DNA of 64,000 bases from Meloidogyne chitwoodi (GCA_015183035.1 JACZZP010000019.1:372001-436000); one strand, 5' to 3'. Shown: positions 51,801 to 62,177, counted from the first letter of the stretch. Notes: a model not told the origin generated them from the sequence alone. Translations and numbers: made by a program.

Positions 51801-52348
51801 TAATTAAAAAATAATAAAATAATTAAAAAATAATAAACATCTAATAAAATAATTAAAAAATAATAAAATAATTAAAAAATAATAAACAACTAATAAAATA
51901 TTTAAAAAATAATTAAAAAATAATAAACATCTAATAAAATAATTAAAAAATAATAAAATAATTAAAAAATAATAAAATAATAAACATCTAATAAAATAAT
52001 TAAAAAATAATAAAATAATTAAAAAATAATAAACAAATAATAAAATAATTAAAAAATAATAAAATAATTAAAAAATAATAAACAACTAATAAAATAATTA
52101 AAAAATAATAAAATAATTAAAAAATAATAAATAACTAATAAAATAATTAAAAATAATAAACATCTAATAAAATAATTAAAAAATAATAAACAACTAATAA
52201 AATAATTAAAAAATAATAAAATAATTAAAAAATAATAAAATATTTAAAAAATATAAACATCTAATAAAATAATTAAAAAATAATAAAAAAATAATAAACA
52301 ACTAATAAAATAATTAAAAAATAATAAAATAATTAAAAAATAATAAAC
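27841..52348 (+). repeat. Satellite 4: 24.5-kb A/T/C-only modular array
   Basis: The array is a concatenation of a few words: TAATAAAA (8), TAATTAAAAAA (11), TATTTAAAAAA (11), TAATAAACAAC (11), TAATAAACATC (11), TAATAAATTC (10) and rare variants such as TATTAAAAAA and TAATAAACAAA. The commonest pair (8+11) gives a 19-bp period; C-containing words punctuate it every ~49-80 bp. On reading through I found no G on the plus strand, so no ATG, TAG or TGA can occur there, while TAA is everywhere. Larger blocks recur (see findings). Word order varies, so it is not a simple monomer array. No gene can lie inside. Satellite, scaffold-attachment or centromere-type roles are all only inference. Confidence 0.98.
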
Positions 52349-53646
52349 AAAAGGCAAAATAAGAGGTCTCACAAGAAACTGCAAATTAACGAAATTTATT
52401 ATTTTTTAATTATTATATTTTTAATTGTTTTAATTATTTTTTATTAGAATGATGTTGCTCTAATTATTATAAAAGTTATATAAAATTAAAAATTCTTTTA
52501 CAAGTTTGAATTAATTAAAAAATAAATAATATTCCAAATTATTTTATATTTATAATTTTCAGACAGCATTATGTCACGTAAATGAAAATGGCAATATTAA
52601 TTTAAAAAATATTTTAATATGTATTTAAACTACTTGCGACAGCCGTTGTTTTTAGTATATATTTTTTATATTAATTTAAAATAAATACTTTCCTTGGGCC
52701 AAGTTAAATTTCATGTGCTAGATAGCTGTTCGAAATTAAATTTTATATAAACTGACAGCTGCACATTGCAAATTGTTAATCCTTTCTACATAAAATAATA
52801 TAAATATTTAAATTAAATTATAAAAATATAATATTAAATTAATGTTTAATAATGCTGGTTCATTTTATTACAAAGAATTAAATAACGAGTTAAACGTCAA
52901 TAATAGTGATAGATTAAAGCATCAGAATCATCAAGAAAAAATTGCTCTATTCAATTTTTTAATAAAAAAATAAATATTTGAACATAAATTTATTAAATAA
53001 ATTAAGATAAAAATTTATCTAACGCATTTTAAGATACTGGCTAGGGAAAAGAATATATTTAAAAATTTATAATTGTTTTCTACAAATTTTAAAAATGCAA
53101 AATTATATTTTGTTCGAACTAAAAATTCTGTATCAAATATTATAGAATAAGCATACCATTTTAAACTGAAAAATTTTTATTTAATTTTTCACTTTTTTAT
53201 ATAATTTTGGCAAAATGTATAAACATTAAAATTAGGGAAAACCAAAGCATAATTTGTGATATGCCTTATTAAATTCGTTAAAATAGCGATCTTTTAACGG
53301 ATAGTGCTTCAAATGTTACATGTTTAGTGATACATCTGGTTATTCCAAATTTTTTGGTAAAAGATTATTAAAATCCTGTGTCGAAAAATCGACAAAGAAT
53401 AAAAATAAAAATTAATTGAATTCTAAAATTTTATAAAAATTATATTTTTAAGTAACTATGATTATTAAAAATTTTAATTAGAAATATAAATCCTTAATAT
53501 AAATAGGAAATTTCCAACTTAATTTAAATTTAAATAAATTATGAAAAATATTAAAAATATTTATGAATTAATATTGAAAAAATACAATAAATTTCCAAAA
53601 CGAGGAAATAAAATATATATTAGTGCAATATAGGTAGATGGTATTA
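52349..53646. other. AT-rich right flank of the satellite block
   Basis: Sequence complexity returns abruptly with AAAGGCAAAATAAGAGGTCT. No gene is supported. A 29-codon frame at about 53289-53378 (LLTDSASNVTCLVIHLVIPN) recalls the D-x-A-S-N motif of hAT transposases but is too short to call. Confidence 0.6.
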
Positions 53647-53652
53647 ATAATT

Positions 53653-54261
53653 TGGCATTCCTTGCGAATTGGGGTTCCGAAATTTTATTTTTTATTTTTT
53701 CATAAAAATTGGTAATAAGGGGTAATAACATGCGCTGATCACGAATATGATATCAGATTTTGTCTAACACTGATTTTCTCTATGATTTTTCATCAAGTAT
53801 TTGATTTTTGGTCACTACATAATGGATGTCGGTCAACTTATATATCATTCAACTCCTCTCGAAGATCTTAGTCTATTGGTACAACTCCCATGATGCAGAA
53901 ATGCCGATGAACCAAGATACAATTCCTTGAAAATCGAAAAAACGATAGTTGGAGCAATCTGATTTTTGGAGTTGAAAATTCAAATATGCATTTGATATCT
54001 ATTTCGAAAGCGTTTATCGACCTAAGTTGAGTGACACCAAAATCATCACGATTGGTCGATTTTATGCAAAGTTATGACTAATCAAGAAAAATAAAAAGAC
54101 GCTAAAAATCAAGTACTTGATGAAAAATCATAGATAAAATCAAGTGTTAGACAAAATTTAATATCATATTCGTGATCAGCGCCCTCGATAACCCCCAAAT
54201 ACAAAGTTTCAAGGGAAAATAAATAAAAAAATTTCGAGACCCCAATTCGCAAGGAATGCCA
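53653..54261. mobile_element. 609-bp foldback MITE with ~155-bp inverted repeats
   Basis: TGGCATTCCTTGCGAATTGG at the left is mirrored by CCAATTCGCAAGGAATGCCA at the right end. Similarity of the two arms continues for about 155 bp, including GCTGATCACGAATATGATAT, TTTTGTCTAACACT and ATGATTTTTCATCAAGTA. A possible 6-bp target duplication, ATAATT, lies at 53647-53652 and 54262-54267, but in AT-rich DNA that is weak. The ~300-bp centre is comparatively balanced in composition and has no long frame. Superfamily unassigned. Confidence 0.88.
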
Positions 54262-55018
54262 ATAATTTGTTATAGAACTGTTTTAAACTGTGAGGAATAA
54301 AAAAAATATAATTCTACAAATTTTAAAATATAATATTCTACAATTTTCAAAAAAATATAATATCGCACTTAAGGGTAGAATAAAAGAAGATTCGGAACCT
54401 CAAATTTTTAAGCCATAGAAATAATGTGATGCAAAATATTAGAGAGCGAACCCGGACCGGGCCCGGACCGGTTTTTTCCGGGCCCGGTGGCCCGGAACCG
54501 GGTGTTTTTGGAAAATTCCGGTTTTTCCGGGCTAACCGGTTTTCCCGGTTTTATCCGGAAAAACCGGCCCGGGTGTGAGTCTGAGAAAAAAAACCGGGTA
54601 CCGGGCCCGGCAAATTTTCTCCGGGCCCGGCGTCCATATTTTTAATATTGATGACAAACTGACATTTTCATAAAATGTAATTTTATTGCATTTTTGGCGT
54701 TTTGTTACTTTCCTTTCTTTCTCTAACTTCTTTCATATTAAGTCTATAACTCTAATAGGACAATAAGGCATACATTATCCATCTTTTTTTGCAGCTAAAT
54801 AATATGAGTTTAAATTGGAAAGTGTTTTTTAAAAATATCAAATTCAAAGGCAGAATGTATTGAATTTAAGGCTTAAGGAAATAAAAATGAATCTGAATTG
54901 TCTAGGAAAACAACTTTTTTTCTAACTCAGCTTATGCTTAAAAATACAAAACATTAGAAGAAAGAAAGGAAATCTAAGGAAAAATAACCAAATATAATTA
55001 ATTTTTTGCCTTCATCTA

Positions 55019-55120
55019 GCGATTAGCGAAAGAGCTCCATTTGGTTCAGATCCTTTGGATATTTGGGGAAATATGAAAAAAGATGGTGTAAATAAATATT
55101 TCCAAGGTGTTGCCTCTTAA
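55019..55120 (+). pseudogene. hAT transposase C-terminal remnant inside the MITE
   Basis: A 33-codon frame reads FGSDPLDIWGNMKKDGVNKY then FQGVAS and TAA. DPLDIW and the following spacing match the start of the hAT dimerisation domain (DPL-x-WW). It confirms that the element derives from a longer autonomous hAT. Confidence 0.55.
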
Positions 55121-55141
55121 AATTTTCTTTTGGGCAAAAAA

Positions 55142-55262
55142 GAAATTTTTGGCAACTAGAAGGCAATAAATTTTAAAAATTTTTGCCTGCGGCGCTAAAA
55201 AGTGTGAATTTTTGGCAACTAGTTTTCAATTTATTTCGAAAATTTTCGCCTGCGGCGCTCAA
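55142..55262 (+). repeat. 63-bp motif duplicated in tandem inside the hAT element
   Basis: TTTTTGGCAACTAG ... GCCTGCGGCGCT occurs twice, starting at 55146 and 55209, with substitutions between. Part of the element's internal sequence. Confidence 0.8.
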
Positions 55263-55533
55263 AGTTACTAGCATTAATTTTTAAAAAACCGGGTCCGGGC
55301 CCGGGTCAGAAAAAACCCGGTTTTTCCGGGCTAACCGGTTTTATCCGGAAAAACCGGCCCGGGCGGTAAGCAGGGAAAAAAAGTCCGGGTTCCGGGCCCG
55401 GCTTTTTGAAAAGTTCGCTCTCTACAAAATATACATTATAATTAAAAAAATTAATTATGAGTATTCTATTTAATTAATAGCAAAATAATTTAAAAATATT
55501 AATATATAAATGATTCCAATATTTATTTTTAAG

Positions 55534-55648
55534 GATACATGATAACATTTCAAGGAGATTGCTATATTTTAGCTCAAGAGTTAAAGGTTATTTATTAATA
55601 TAAATTATGCAAGAAATTTAGCACGAACCTTACAGCGATAAACGATAG
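55534..55648 (+). pseudogene. Possible von Willebrand D-domain exon fragment
   Basis: An exon-like piece 55534-55586 follows an acceptor (TTTTTAAG), reads YMITFQGDCYILAQELK and ends at AAG|GTTATT. The TFxGDCxYxLAQ-like pattern resembles the middle of vWD domains of secreted cysteine-rich proteins. A 35-nt intron (55587-55621, ending TTTAG) leads to HEPYSDKR and TAG in frame; a different frame there (NLTAINDSIYNAG) stays open longer, so the joint is uncertain. Only one of the expected cysteines is visible. It may be a stray exon or chance. Confidence 0.3.
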
Positions 55649-55669
55649 TATTTATAATGCAGGTAACCC

Positions 55670-57330
55670 AATACAATTACATTTAAAAGAAATTTGTTTA
55701 AAATTATTAATTTCTAAATTAAAAATTGTTTTAAAAATAATAGAAAAATTATATAAATTATTCAACTATTTTTAAATTTAAAAAGGAATTAATAAAATAT
55801 TAAGAGAGAAAATGCCGGCTTCAAAAATGCTTTGATTTGAGCAAGAAAGTTTACATGCTTTTTTTGTTAAAACTTATTTAAAATAATTTAATATATCATT
55901 TACTAAAATTTATTATAATTTATTTACTATAAATTAATTAAAATTAATTTAATTTATAAATTATTAATTTCGATTATAACTTAATTTTGTTTAAACATAT
56001 TCAATTCAATTGTAGTTTAAATAACATTTTATATTAAAGTTGGTTGAGTATATACTTATATAATAAAAATTTAATAATATTAATAAAAAAATTATTAAGT
56101 TAAACTAATTTTTTTAACAACTTGTTATTTTTGATGTTATAATTAACAATTTTATATTATTTTTTAAATTAAATCTAAAAGTAAAATTTTAAAAAATATA
56201 TTGAAATAAATAATTCGAAATATTAAGATAAATAAACGTCAATTTATTTATATAATTTTTTAAATTTTTTGTGAGATTATAGATATCTACAAGGTTTTTA
56301 CAATAAAAATTTTTTTAACATGACTTTGGAAAAGAACTTTCCAAACAAAAACATTAATAAAAATAATTTTAATAATTAATTTTTACTTGAAGCATTTCCA
56401 CAAAAACACAATAAAAATAATAAAAAAGAAGTTCAATTTTATAATAAAATTGTTAAAACTTAATTAAAATTAAATATAAAAATTAATAAAAAATTATATT
56501 TATAAAATATTTTAATTAAAAAATTTCTATCAAGTCAACAGATTTTATTTAATTATATGACTAATTTAATATTAAATGTCTGGGCAATAATTAAACCAGA
56601 AGATTATTAAATGATAAAAATTAAAATAAATAAAAATTAAAATTAAATAATTAATGTTTAGATGCCTCACTGTGCAGAGAGGTCATGCTCATTTCTTTTT
56701 CATTTTAAAATACTAATTTTTAAATATTAAATTATTTAAAATTGAGAAAAGCAATAATTTATAAGCAACGCAACAAAACTATTCAAACAAATTTTTTTGG
56801 GACACCATTTAATATTAAAATTTAAGGCTGAAAATTAAAATTTTAATAAATTAATTATAAATTTATTATAAATATTTTAGATTAAATTTATCACATACCG
56901 AAAACACCCATTTTTATAAACTTAATTAAAATTTCTATTTAATTCATCCAACTAATTATCTACATTTAATATAATTTAATAAATAAATTTTAAATTAATT
57001 ATATTTTTCAATAAATTGTAAAATTTAATTATATCAAATGGAAACGAATACTATTCTTGACAAGTTAATAAATACAAAAAAATAATAAAAACAACTTTAG
57101 AAAAATATGCATACTTACGTATTAATTAAAAAATTCAAGAACATTAGTTAATTAATTACTTAATATTTATGTTTATAAAAAAGAGCAATAAAATAGGTTC
57201 AAAAAATCTAATTTATACCGAGGATAAAACAAAAATTAATATTTTTTAAAATAAATTTTAAATATTAATAAAGCCGTTATTATTATGTACGAAAATAACC
57301 TGAAATTATCTAGAACAAGACAGCAAAAAT
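55670..57330. other. AT-rich spacer, no gene recognised
   Basis: A/T-rich DNA. The most balanced patch is 56650-56700 (TGCCTCACTGTGCAGAGAGG), which has no frame or fold I can name. Confidence 0.6.
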
Positions 57331-57334
57331 ACAT

Positions 57335-57770
57335 GACGTTCTCAATTACTATAACAATTATCTGTATTTTATAATTAAAAAAAATTGGAAAAAAATAATA
57401 TATATTTCTAAAAAAATTTAACTATCAATAAAGCCAATATGCTGACTGAAGATATTCAATGCCAACTAATGTATAAACATGTAAAAAGATTACGTGACAT
57501 CTGACAATTTACTATAAAACAATTAGCTGTCTTTTATAATTAAAGAAATTGAAGAAAAAAATAATATATATTTCTAAAAAATTTAAATATCAATAAAGGC
57601 AAAGGCATTATTATTCTGTCCTACTATCTTATATCCAAATAATTATATAGAAGCAAGACAAAACAAGTTACATGACATCTGTCAATAACTATAAAAATTA
57701 TCTGTTTTTTATAATAAAAATAGAAAAAAAATTGAAAGTATGTATATACAAAAAATTTCTGTATTAATGT
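57335..57770 (+). repeat. Three diverged tandem copies of a ~160-177 bp unit
   Basis: Anchors TACnTGACnTCT, ACTATAAnAATTA-CTGT, TTTTATAATTAAA and TAATATATATTTCTAAAAA recur in order at about 57332, 57491 and 57669. The third copy is shorter. No coding content. Confidence 0.75.
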
Positions 57771-58440
57771 TTATATTATATAAAAATAGAGTTGAATAAA
57801 TTATTAATAAAACTTTTTTATTTCTCATTGGGTGAGATATAATTTATATTTTTAATTAAAATTTTAAATATTATTCGATTATAAAAATTAAATTTATTTA
57901 TTTTAAATAGCATTATAAAGTAAATAAATTTTAAGAATATTTGATATTTTATATTAATTTTAATTTAATCTATAATTAATTTGTATTTATAATTAAAATG
58001 AATCTAATTTTTAAAATTACTTAAGGATGCAATATCCAAAAAAAATTTTAAATTTAAATCATGATTTAGTATAACTTTACAGAAAACATTTTATATAACA
58101 TGAAAAAATACAGTTAGAATATAATAAATTCATATTATAACCTTTTATTATTGTATTGAACTATTGAATCAACTATTTAATTTTTAAAGTAATAAAAGAA
58201 TTTAAATAAAAAATGTTATTTGTAAATCAAAAATTTTTTTCTATGCTTAAAATTGAATTTTTAAAACTAGTAATATAAAATAATTAAATACACTAAAAAA
58301 ACATTTCCGCATGTCGACAATGATTTGTATCTTGCCCCAATTTTTGAGTTATTATTAATTGAAAATTAATAAATTAATAGATGAATTATACTTATTATTA
58401 ATAAATTTTAAAGGAGATAATAAACCATTTAAAATTATAG
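57771..58440. other. AT-rich spacer, no gene recognised
   Basis: Nothing beyond A/T-rich DNA seen. Confidence 0.6.
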
Positions 58441-58665
58441 CTGCGAATTGTAGCTGACAAAATTAAAAAAGAATGGCCAAGTCATTACATAATAATAATA
58501 AATTCTGGGAATAATAATCCGTAAAATATTTAATCATACTAAAAGAAATATGTGCTTTATTTTAGGTAAGAAATATTTCATATAAATAATTATCATAAAT
58601 TTTAGAGTTGTTCTGATCGACGTTAATGAACCGAGACTATCAAGCGCTGATCTACAAGAATTTTA
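58441..58665 (+). pseudogene. Coding-like exons, unrecognised
   Basis: After an acceptor-like ATTATAG, one frame reads LRIVADKIKKEWPSHYIII (58441-58523). Further on, KKYVLYF joins across a well-formed 40-nt intron (58566-58605, AG|GTAAGA ... TTTTAG) to RVVLIDVNEPRLSSADLQEF and TAA at 58665. The intron matches those of the hAT gene in length and ends. Stops between the first and second part mean that part of the model is missing or decayed. No family recognised. Confidence 0.4.
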
Positions 58666-58669
58666 ACAC

Positions 58670-60340
58670 TTATTCAAAATGATTTTTTTCTTTTTGAAAA
58701 AATTAACTTTTATTTTTAAAAATATAATGTATATTTTTACGAAAAAATTCAAATATTTAAATTTTTTAAAATTTAAATATAATTATACTTTGGTATATTT
58801 AAAAATAATGATTAAAGCCAACAATCTAAATTTAGAAGGAACATCATACTACTAACTTTACTAAATTTATTAATTTAAAATTTTTTTAACGAATTATAAC
58901 TTTATAAATACTTAAAAGAAAAATAAATTCCTGAAATTCGAATGTAAAACAAATGCTATGCTAGCAAATAAAAAGATTCCTTGTACCACTATAATATTAA
59001 TAATATATATTTAATCAATTATTTTTAAATTTTAAACAAATTTAATTTTTTAACACAATAACTTGATTGCTCTTTTGTATTTACACAATGTTTTTGTTCG
59101 CTTTGAATATTAATTCCCGTTACTGATGGTCTACATAAGTGCCAATAATAAAAATTATATCTCAATTAATAAAATATTCACCAAGACAGCCATCCCAAAA
59201 TTTTACAGAAAATTAATCCTTAGAGATATGTAAACACAATGATTGAAATAAAAAATAAATAATAGAGAGTGACATAAATGACTAATAAGAAAATAATTAA
59301 TTGATACTCAAAAAATATCAAAAATAAATTAAAATAAAAATGGCATTCTAAATTAAAATAAACCTAACACTAATAAGTACCGAAGGCTTTTATACGAATT
59401 AAATAATTGTAACTGTTCAAATAAAGAAGCTTGCATTAAACGTATTATAAATAAAAATATTACAGATAATTGTTTTAAATAAATTAAATTTTAATAAATA
59501 ATTTCATATACCTAGGTATAACAAATATTATATATATTTACATTATGAGAATTTTTCAAAGACATAAATTAAGAAAATGATCAAAAGACAACATTATTTT
59601 TTCAAAATAATATGGAAATTAATTAAGGTGGATAATGTTTGAAAAATATAAAATTATTAAAAAATAAATTTAATAAATTAAAATTTTATATTCTTTACCC
59701 ATTTCATTGCACAATTAAAAATCTTATAAAAAGTCAAACACATGACAAATAAAATTGAAATAATTTATTTAAATAAACATAATTATTTTAATATTTAAAT
59801 AGGAAAATTTTTTATTAAAATTAACGGAATACATGAAAATATAATAGGAGAGTTTGCTTTCAATTTTTTAATAAATTACTTATATCTACAATAATAATTT
59901 TTCATATTAAAAAATTGCAACGTTTCATCAAAATTGTTAACAAGAAACCTTATAAATTCTCTTGTGTATATAATAAGAAAAATATCATTTTTATATTAAA
60001 CAATATTGACAAAAAATATTAATAAATTTCAGAATAATTAAATAAAATAATACATTAAAAATTATTAAACACAAATGACTGATGATTGAACTCATATATT
60101 AGAAAACTACAAAAATGATGTAAACATCGTCAATAATAAAAACAAGAATTTTTAGTTTTCAAAACTTACATAAAGAAGTGGCGAAATTATTAGTTATACA
60201 TATTTTAGAGAAAATCAAAAATAATTTTAATTACAAATTTTTAAAAACATCGTTAAGTTATCAGAAAAAAGCAATTATAAGCAACAAAAATCGATGATTT
60301 AATTCGAAGATTTATTTGTTTTGTGAACCAATTAGTTTTA
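58670..60340. other. AT-rich spacer, no gene recognised
   Basis: Mostly A/T. A patch at 58960-59180 is slightly more balanced but holds no frame I would support. Confidence 0.55.
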
Positions 60341-60348
60341 TATAAAAA

Positions 60349-60517
60349 ATGGATTTTCAGACATACTCGAAGAAGCATGCCCTAGGTAATATAATTATAA
60401 TAAACTAATTTAATAATAGTTTGTAAAATATTAGAATATCTGAAATCACCTGAATTTATGATCAAAATATCAAGGAAGTTTGATGAACTAAAAGAAGAAT
60501 CAAAAAAAAGAGACTAA
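60349..60517 (+). CDS. Two-exon small ORF, 39 aa, unrecognised
   Basis: ATG at 60349 opens MDFQTYSKKHAL; exon 1 ends at 60385 (TAG|GTAATA) and a 49-nt intron (60386-60434, ending ATATTAG) joins in frame to EYLKSPEFMIKISRKFDELK, then EESKKRD and TAA at 60515-60517. The peptide is charged and helical. Position 450 bp upstream of the gypsy fragment allows it to be the 5' part of that element or a separate small gene. Splice sites and codon phase agree, which supports it; no homologue is recognised. Confidence 0.4.
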
Positions 60518-60728
60518 AATCCTAAATTTAAAATATTGTTATGTCAAATAAATTATTATTTAAATAATTTTTTTGAGAGATTACAAAATCTGCCAGGTTT
60601 TATAAAAAAAATTTAAGTGAATTGTAAAAACTTAGCATTTTAATTAAAAGTATTGAAATAAAAAAAAATTAAATATTTAATAAAAAAATAAATAATAAAA
60701 TAAATTTATATAAATAATAAACCCTACA

Positions 60729-60805
60729 AATATTCATAAGATTATAAAGAAGGAATATAAAGATGCCCCGTCATACGATTCTGTGCGACGATGGGTCATT
60801 GAAAG
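60729..60805 (+). pseudogene. HTH-like exon fragment
   Basis: The frame reads IHKIIKKEYKDAPSYDSVRR followed by WVIE and ends at AAAG|GTAAAA. The A-P-S-Y-x-x-V-x-R-W pattern resembles the second helix-turn-helix of mariner-type transposases and related DNA-binding domains. It splices plausibly to the acceptor at 60933, just before the Pro/Ala/Val-rich start of the gypsy pol fragment, so it might instead be the retroelement's upstream ORF. A mariner catalytic domain was not found. Confidence 0.35.
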
Positions 60806-60933
60806 GTAAAATAAATATTTTATTATAACAATCACAAAATAATTTTTTGTTGCTAGTGCAGTTAGGGGAACAATAAAAAATTATAAAAAAATAATTGTCC
60901 TAAATTATTTTTAATAAATAAAATATTTTTTAG

Positions 60934-62172
60934 CAAACCGAAAAAAGTTGCAGCTCCTGTTGCAGACCTGTGCCGGCTGCTGCAACTGTGCCGGCTGTTG
61001 CTCAAGTTGGTATAATATTGGCTCCTCCAATCATTTTAGAAACACTAAATGAAACTGAAATTATCGATATAAAATTTAATAATGAACTTTCAAATTATAA
61101 ATATAAAACATACTCACAATATAAACCTGTCTATAGTTGCCAAATAATGGATTATGAATTTTTAAAAGGAATAAAGCTGGAAAAATCGATATTAAGTAAC
61201 GATGCGAAATAGAAATAACACAAATAATATGCCAATATAAACATGTATTTACTGAAAAAAGTAATTATAAAGACTCAATCCAGCATACTATTAATATAGA
61301 ACCAGGAAAAGGTCCCGTTTCCTCAAGGCAATATAAAGTGACAATGAAAGATGAAATTAAAAAACAAGTCGAACAAATGCTTAAAGAGGGCATTATAGAA
61401 CATTTTAATTCACAATTCGCTTCACCCGTTGCCCTTGTTAAGAAAAAATGGAGATATGCGTTTCGCATAAATGCTATAACAATTAAACAAATTTATCATT
61501 TACCTCTAATTTATGAAATAAGAGAAGAAGTAGCAGGAAAAAAGATATTTACTAGTTTTGAATTTAAATCTGGTTTTCACCAAATACCAATGAATCCCGA
61601 GCATAAAGAAAAGACTGCATTTTCATGTTGGATGGGGCTCTTTCAATTCATAAGAGTACCATTTGGACTGTGTGGAGCCCCTAAAACGTTTATGAGAGCC
61701 ATGAATGAAGTAAAAAAATATATATCCGCCTCATTTTTAATATATATCGACGACGTAATTTTATCGTGCAAGACGAAAATGAACATTTAAAAGAATTGAA
61801 CAATTTTTATACGTAGTTTCACAATTTGGAATGAGATTAAAATAAGAAAAATGTGAATTTGGATTAAAAGAAATAAAATATTTAGGATTTTTTATATCTG
61901 AAAATGGAATTAGACCAGATCCAAAAGATTTGGAATGTATTGACAAAATTAATCCTCCAAATAATTTAAAAGATTTAAGAGCATTTTTAGGAGCAGTAAA
62001 TTACTTTAGGAAATTTATTCCTTATGTACTAAAATTTTAGGACCATTATACGAATTAACAAAAGAAATAAATTTAAATCCTCTTAAGGAATGAGGAAGAG
62101 TGGAATTCATTTAATTTAATTAAAGAAAAATTAAAAACCCTACAACTTTTAGCTCCTCTTAATTTCTATAAA
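60934..62172 (+). pseudogene. Ty3/gypsy retrotransposon pol fragment (reverse transcriptase to RNase H start)
   Basis: A Pro/Ala/Val-rich linker (PVPAAATVPAVAQVGI, 60970) leads into reverse transcriptase. Recognisable blocks: EQMLKEGIIEHFNSQFASPV, FKSGFHQIPMNPEHKEKTAF, RVPFGLCGAPKTFM, the YIDD box at about 61743, GLKEIKYLGFFISENGIRP, LRAFLGAVNYFRKFIPY and the start of RNase H (LGPLYELTKE, EEWNSF). Frameshifts occur near 60965, 61210, 61760, 62035 and 62090, and an in-frame TAA near 61838. Motif A, normally LDL, reads FEF, so its catalytic Asp is Glu. The CVDYR-like stretch before it is shortened. No protease, integrase or LTR is seen; the 160-bp satellite truncates the 3' side at about 62172. 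Confidence 0.85.
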
Positions 62173-62177
62173 AGTAT

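Larger units (their letters stand above)
54440..55424. mobile_element. 985-bp non-autonomous hAT element with CCGGGCCCGG ends
   Basis: Terminal inverted repeats TAGAGAGCGAAC (54440-54451) and GTTCGCTCTCTA (55413-55424) are flanked by a perfect 8-bp duplication, CAAAATAT (54432-54439 and 55425-55432). Both ends carry GC-rich arrays (54449-54640 and 55287-55403) with TTTTTCCGGGCTAACCGGTT and ATCCGGAAAAACCGGCCCGG in the same orientation. The interior holds a hAT C-terminal remnant and a 63-bp duplicated motif. It is a clear hAT insertion that cannot mobilise itself. Confidence 0.95.

Noticed and set aside
27841..52348. Possible sequencing filler or assembly padding
   Set aside because: Word order varies, rare variants recur in blocks and edges are sharp, which fits a real satellite; still, exact length in the genome cannot be judged from the sequence.
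53289..53378. hAT-like frame with DSASNV
   Set aside because: Only 29 codons, no flanking hAT motif or splice site; motif could be chance.
61265..61468. Minus-strand ORF opposite the reverse transcriptase
   Set aside because: Antisense of clear RT sequence.
61761..61946. Minus-strand ORF opposite the downstream RT region
   Set aside because: Antisense of the LGFFISENGIRP block.
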